Below are positions 16,157 to 18,738 of a stretch of DNA of 18,738 nt, piece by piece (position 1 is the first letter of the stretch; each line of letters begins with the position of its first letter). The notes under the pieces were generated by a model. The model was not told where the DNA came from and did no database searches. It saw nothing but the letters and a program-made list of their open reading frames with translations. The position numbers and the translations under genes are program-made. Origin of the DNA: Bacillota bacterium (lineage in GTDB: Bacteria; Bacillota; UBA994); assembly GCA_018725275.1 (NCBI GenBank), contig QLUC01000015.1, forward strand, positions 1-18,738, read 5' to 3'.

Positions 16157-16888
16157 ATGGCGAAACACCGCATCAAAATTGAGAAACGCGAGGGACGCCG
16201 TGAGTTCTCCATCATTTTTCATGAGCTATGGACGGTCTACCTGAGCAACATTGGCGGCTCGGGGGCCTTGCTTTATTGTTTTCTGAAATACTTAGCCGTT
16301 GATGAGGTTCCCCACCCCTGTTCAGTCGAGTGGGAGCAGGAAGTCTGCCTGCCCTTAGGATTGTCCTACGAGGAGAGTCACGCCGCTTGGGCCAGACTGC
16401 AAGAATATGGCCTGATCCTCCTCGAGGAGAATAGCTACGTGCTTTGCGAGCCCCAGGGCAAGGTCGGAGTGGCGGGGGCACAACAAGGCGATTCGCTCCT
16501 CGTCGCGGTCGAAGCCCTATTTGGTCGCCCCCTGAGCATGACCGAAGTGCATCTTTTAGGTGATTTATGCAAGCTTTATGATGAAGCTTTAGTTAGGGCC
16601 GCCGTCCAAGTAGCGGCGGAGACAAGGGCCTTGAGCCTGCCCTACATTCGGCAGGTCCTCCTTAATTGGAAGGCCAAGGGCATCTTGACCGCCGCAGAGG
16701 CAGATGCCGACCGCGTGGCTTTTCAGGAAGGCAAGGCTAAACGCAACCACAAAAGTGCCGGCAGTAAGCGCGAGAAGGCGCCTTCATCCCCCCTCGTGCC
16801 CACGGCTAGGCCCAAGTATGATGAGGCCGAGATAATCATGAGGCGCATCAAGAAGACATCCGGCGATGAGGTAGGGCATGGTCGCTAA
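16157..16888 (+). CDS. DnaD-domain protein (replication initiation)
   Basis: This is a 243-residue protein with the DnaD layout. An N-terminal winged-helix-like region spans about 15-100 (FHELWTVYLSNIGGSGALLYCFL and the following segment). A DnaB_2/DnaD C-terminal domain spans about 112-190, ending in YIRQVLLNWKAKGI (163-176), the most recognisable family motif. A Lys/Arg-rich, probably disordered stretch (about 190-215) and a short acidic-basic tail follow. In B. subtilis, DnaD and DnaB help open the origin and load the replicative helicase together with DnaI; the next gene encodes a DnaI/DnaC-like ATPase, which fits. The start is ATG 16157 with GGAGGG (16145-16150) 6 bases upstream. A longer frame from 16076 adds residues without a ribosome site. 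It overlaps the next gene by 11 bp. Confidence 0.85.
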   Translation: MAKHRIKIEKREGRREFSIIFHELWTVYLSNIGGSGALLYCFLKYLAVDEVPHPCSVEWEQEVCLPLGLSYEESHAAWARLQEYGLILLEENSYVLCEPQGKVGVAGAQQGDSLLVAVEALFGRPLSMTEVHLLGDLCKLYDEALVRAAVQVAAETRALSLPYIRQVLLNWKAKGILTAAEADADRVAFQEGKAKRNHKSAGSKREKAPSSPLVPTARPKYDEAEIIMRRIKKTSGDEVGHGR

Positions 16889-17810
16889 AGAAAAAGCGGC
16901 CCTCGCCAAGCTCTGGGAAGCACTGGAGCGCCGGGAACATGTCCACCAAGCGCACCCCCGCTTGGCGGAACTTGAAGAGCAGGTATCCGTGGCGCTACGG
17001 AACTATACTGCAGGGCAGGGTAGCCGTCAGGCAGTGGAAGAAGCTCGGACAAAAAGGGGGGCCTACCTAAAGGAGCATGGTCTACCCCCAGACTATGCGG
17101 AGCCACGCTGGGCGTGTCAAAATTGTCAAGATGAGGGTTATGTAAACGGCAGGCCCTGTGCCTGTCTGCAGCAGGCGGAGCTCCGCAGCATCATTAGCAA
17201 TTCCGGTCTGCCCCCCAAGCTGCGGGCACAGACCTTCGCTCGGTTCGAATTAAAATGGTACCAAGAGCACATTATGACCCCGGTTGGCATCTCTGAGCGC
17301 CGCTGCGCGATTGAGGCCTTGGCCTTGGGCCAAAAGTTCGTCGCTACCGTTCTGGAGGGCCAGGCTCGCACCGGTCTCTTTGTCTCCGGCGACCCGGGCC
17401 TGGGCAAGACATTTCTCCTAAGCGCCATCTGTAACAGTCTGCTGGCAGCGCGCGTCCCCACTTTGTATGTGGTCTTCTGCGACCTCATCGCCGCCATCAA
17501 GGAGACCTTTAACGCTGAAAGTGGAGGCAACTCCGAATCGCGCATCATGGCGGCCGCCCGGGAGGCCAAGGTGCTGGTGCTCGATGACCTTGGGGCTGAG
17601 CAAGTCACCGACTTTGTCATCAACCGGCTCTTTGATATCGTCAATTTCCGCTGCAACCACCAACTGCCCCTCGTAGTCTCATCGAACTTAAAGGTGCAGG
17701 AGATTGGCCGCCTCTACGATGACCGCATCGCTTCCCGCCTGTGGGAGATGTGCGAAGTGGTCCCCCTCTACGGCGAAGACATCCGCATCCAACAAAAGCG
17801 GCAGGGTTAA
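16878..17810 (+). CDS. DnaC/DnaI-like helicase-loader ATPase
   Basis: This is a 310-residue AAA+ ATPase of the DnaC/DnaI group, expected to deliver the replicative helicase to single-stranded DNA. The N-terminal part (1-75) is helical and charged. A zinc-binding motif follows, C80-x2-C83 and C94-x-C96 (CQNCQDEGY ... CAC), as in B. subtilis DnaI. Walker A is GDPGLGKT (171-178), Walker B is VLVLDDLG (232-239), sensor 1 is SSN (268-270), and the arginine finger region is DDRIASRL (281-288). The start is ATG 16878 with GAGG (16868-16871) upstream, and it overlaps the DnaD-like gene. The stop codon sits in the loop of a hairpin (17795-17821) that probably ends the transcript. IstB-like transposase helpers share the fold, but no transposase is adjacent, and the DnaD partner favours a replication role. 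Confidence 0.9.
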   Translation: MVAKEKAALAKLWEALERREHVHQAHPRLAELEEQVSVALRNYTAGQGSRQAVEEARTKRGAYLKEHGLPPDYAEPRWACQNCQDEGYVNGRPCACLQQAELRSIISNSGLPPKLRAQTFARFELKWYQEHIMTPVGISERRCAIEALALGQKFVATVLEGQARTGLFVSGDPGLGKTFLLSAICNSLLAARVPTLYVVFCDLIAAIKETFNAESGGNSESRIMAAAREAKVLVLDDLGAEQVTDFVINRLFDIVNFRCNHQLPLVVSSNLKVQEIGRLYDDRIASRLWEMCEVVPLYGEDIRIQQKRQG

Positions 17811-17821
17811 CCTGCCGCTTT
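17795..17821 (+). terminator. Hairpin spanning the stop codon of the helicase-loader gene
   Basis: An 11-bp stem (17795-17805 with 17811-17821, core GCGGCAGG/CCTGCCGC) has the loop GTTAA, which contains the TAA stop. The following bases are not a clear T-run, so it may be a weak terminator or a 3'-end stabiliser. Confidence 0.55.
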
Positions 17822-17993
17822 AATGGACAAAGAGGAGAGCCATATCTCCCCTCCCGAGCTAAAATGGCCTTGTTGTATCACAACTGCTGTGCCAACGTTG
17901 ACTAATTTGACAATAGCTTAACTCGCGCTTAACCAAGGCTTGATGGTACTGGTGTACTATCTCCTTAGAGTTAGCAAAGCGAGGGTGAGAGCA
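17822..17993 (+). other. Intergenic region upstream of the phospholipase-like gene
   Basis: About 170 bp with no gene. It holds two sets of short direct repeats: TTGAC at 17898-17902 and 17907-17911, and GCTTAAC at 17916-17922 and 17927-17933. TTGACA (17907-17912) would be a perfect -35, but there is no good -10 at the right distance. A promoter or operator is possible but unproven. Confidence 0.35.
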
Positions 17994-18587
17994 GTGTTAT
18001 CGGGAACACATAAGATGATTGGCGTAGCCGTCGCCCAGAGCCTCAGTGTATCGTCATATTTGCCGCTGAGTTCGGCAGATATTGTGGCAGGCTGTGTCAA
18101 GCCGGACTTCAGTATTAATGCCATCAAGCATCCCCACAACAAAGAGAAGTCGTTTGGGTATGTAATGCAGTTAATAGAAGGACTCGTTGCCGTCGGAGTG
18201 CCGAGAACCGGGAGGGAGTCGCGGGACTATTCGAGCACTCTAGGGGTAACGCTACACTTTATTTCCGACTATTTTTGTCTGGCTCATAACAATGTGCAGC
18301 TAAGCCCGCTTATGGCGCATGTAGCGTACGAATTTGCTTTGCATCAAGAAAGTTGGCGCACGGATTTTATGGGCAAGGCTCTGATGTCTGCCGCAGCGAC
18401 CAAAACACACCCCCTAACCTCCGTCGCCATGCTGAAAGAACATATCGAGGCCATGCACGCCGGGTACTTGATTACCCCTCCTTCTATGGATAATGATATC
18501 CACTACGCGCTCACAGTGTCGACTATGGTTGCGCATACAATAGTTAATATGACGCTAGCTACCGGCCAGAATAGAGCTGCGGTTTAG
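17994..18587 (+). CDS. Zinc-dependent phospholipase C-like protein
   Basis: This is a 197-residue protein resembling the small zinc-dependent phospholipase C (S1/P1-like) proteins of Clostridia. Likely metal ligands are visible: H6 (SGTHKMIG), D29, H88 and D92 in LHFISDYFCLAHN (87-99), H98, H110 and E113 (HVAYE). K36-P-D38 and H117 (FALHQ) are also conserved-looking. No clear signal peptide or transmembrane segment is seen, unlike secreted clostridial toxins of this fold, so a cytoplasmic role is likely and the substrate is unknown. I choose GTG 17994 because GAGGG (17981-17985) lies 8 bases upstream. The frame stays open to 17940 (TTG) and 17943 (ATG), with a weaker ribosome site. The gene stands alone after a hairpin and before a REP-like palindrome. 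Confidence 0.7.
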   Translation: MLSGTHKMIGVAVAQSLSVSSYLPLSSADIVAGCVKPDFSINAIKHPHNKEKSFGYVMQLIEGLVAVGVPRTGRESRDYSSTLGVTLHFISDYFCLAHNNVQLSPLMAHVAYEFALHQESWRTDFMGKALMSAAATKTHPLTSVAMLKEHIEAMHAGYLITPPSMDNDIHYALTVSTMVAHTIVNMTLATGQNRAAV

Positions 18588-18680
18588 TCAACAAGACAGC
18601 ACGGCATTCATCTATGCTCGCCATGGTTTGGCGGGCTGTTTTGTTCGCCTGGCAGGGCACGGCGACACCGATGGCGTGAC

Positions 18681-18719
18681 GGACAAAGGGGACAGTCCCT
18701 TTTGTCTTAAGGACAAAAT
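18681..18719. repeat. REP-like palindrome near the window edge
   Basis: GACAAAGGGGAC (18682-18693) and GTCCCTTTTGTC (18695-18706) form an inverted repeat with one G-T pair. The right arm's TTTTGTC (18700-18706) can instead pair with GACAAAA (18712-18718) around TTAAG. From memory, similar GGGGACAGTCCC elements are scattered in Clostridia genomes, often near IS200-like/REP-associated transposase genes. The palindrome is seen directly; the REP assignment is inference. Confidence 0.55.
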
Positions 18720-18738
18720 CCAAGCGGCGGAAACCGTA

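Noticed and set aside
1..18738. tRNA, rRNA, CRISPR array or prophage
   Set aside because: I saw no tRNA-like cloverleaf, no rRNA segments, no regularly spaced repeats and no phage genes on either strand.

Overview
The window reads as a chromosomal segment of a Gram-positive, Clostridia-like Bacillota bacterium of fairly high G+C (about 55-60% by eye). The basis is the gene repertoire: a split two-subunit transketolase, RNase J, a DnaD-domain protein next to a DnaC/DnaI-type helicase-loader ATPase, ftsEX followed by a coiled-coil LytM peptidase, and a typical clostridial zinc-dependent phospholipase C-like protein. GTG/TTG starts and tight gene overlaps are common. I cannot name the species. 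No rRNA, tRNA, CRISPR array or intact transposase gene is visible.

Layout. (1) Positions 1-1253: the end of the transketolase N-terminal subunit gene and the complete C-terminal subunit gene, overlapping. (2) 1330-3347: an OFA-type MFS transporter and a YoaK/DUF1275 membrane protein, probably one transcript read from a promoter at about 1245-1275 and ended by a strong bidirectional terminator at 3358-3396. (3) 3422-5080, minus strand: ribonuclease J, convergent with the previous block and divergent from the next. (4) 5204-8894: ftsE, ftsX, a secreted coiled-coil/LytM murein hydrolase and a MinJ-like polytopic membrane protein. This is the cell-division and peptidoglycan-remodelling block. It runs without a gap into (5) uvrB (8894-10873). 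After a 188-bp spacer come a 76-residue Cys-rich protein and a terminator, then uvrA and uvrC with their own promoter, overlapped by a near-consensus LexA (SOS) box at 11330-11343. (6) 16157-17810: a DnaD-domain protein and a DnaC/DnaI-like ATPase, overlapping, presumably helicase loading. (7) 17994-18587: a zinc-dependent phospholipase C-like protein after a 180-bp spacer. The last 150 bp hold a REP-like palindrome.

Functionally, FtsEX is expected to gate the coiled-coil/LytM hydrolase across the membrane at the division site. UvrA, UvrB and UvrC form the complete nucleotide-excision-repair nuclease. The DnaD-like and DnaC-like proteins are expected to load the replicative helicase.

Most of the window is conserved core genome and I see no convincing undescribed multi-gene system. 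The points most worth a second look are the LexA box placed only at uvrA (not uvrB), the MinJ-like protein that lacks a PDZ domain together with the absent ctpA gene, the unrecognised Cys-rich small protein between uvrB and uvrA, and the REP-like palindrome at the right edge.
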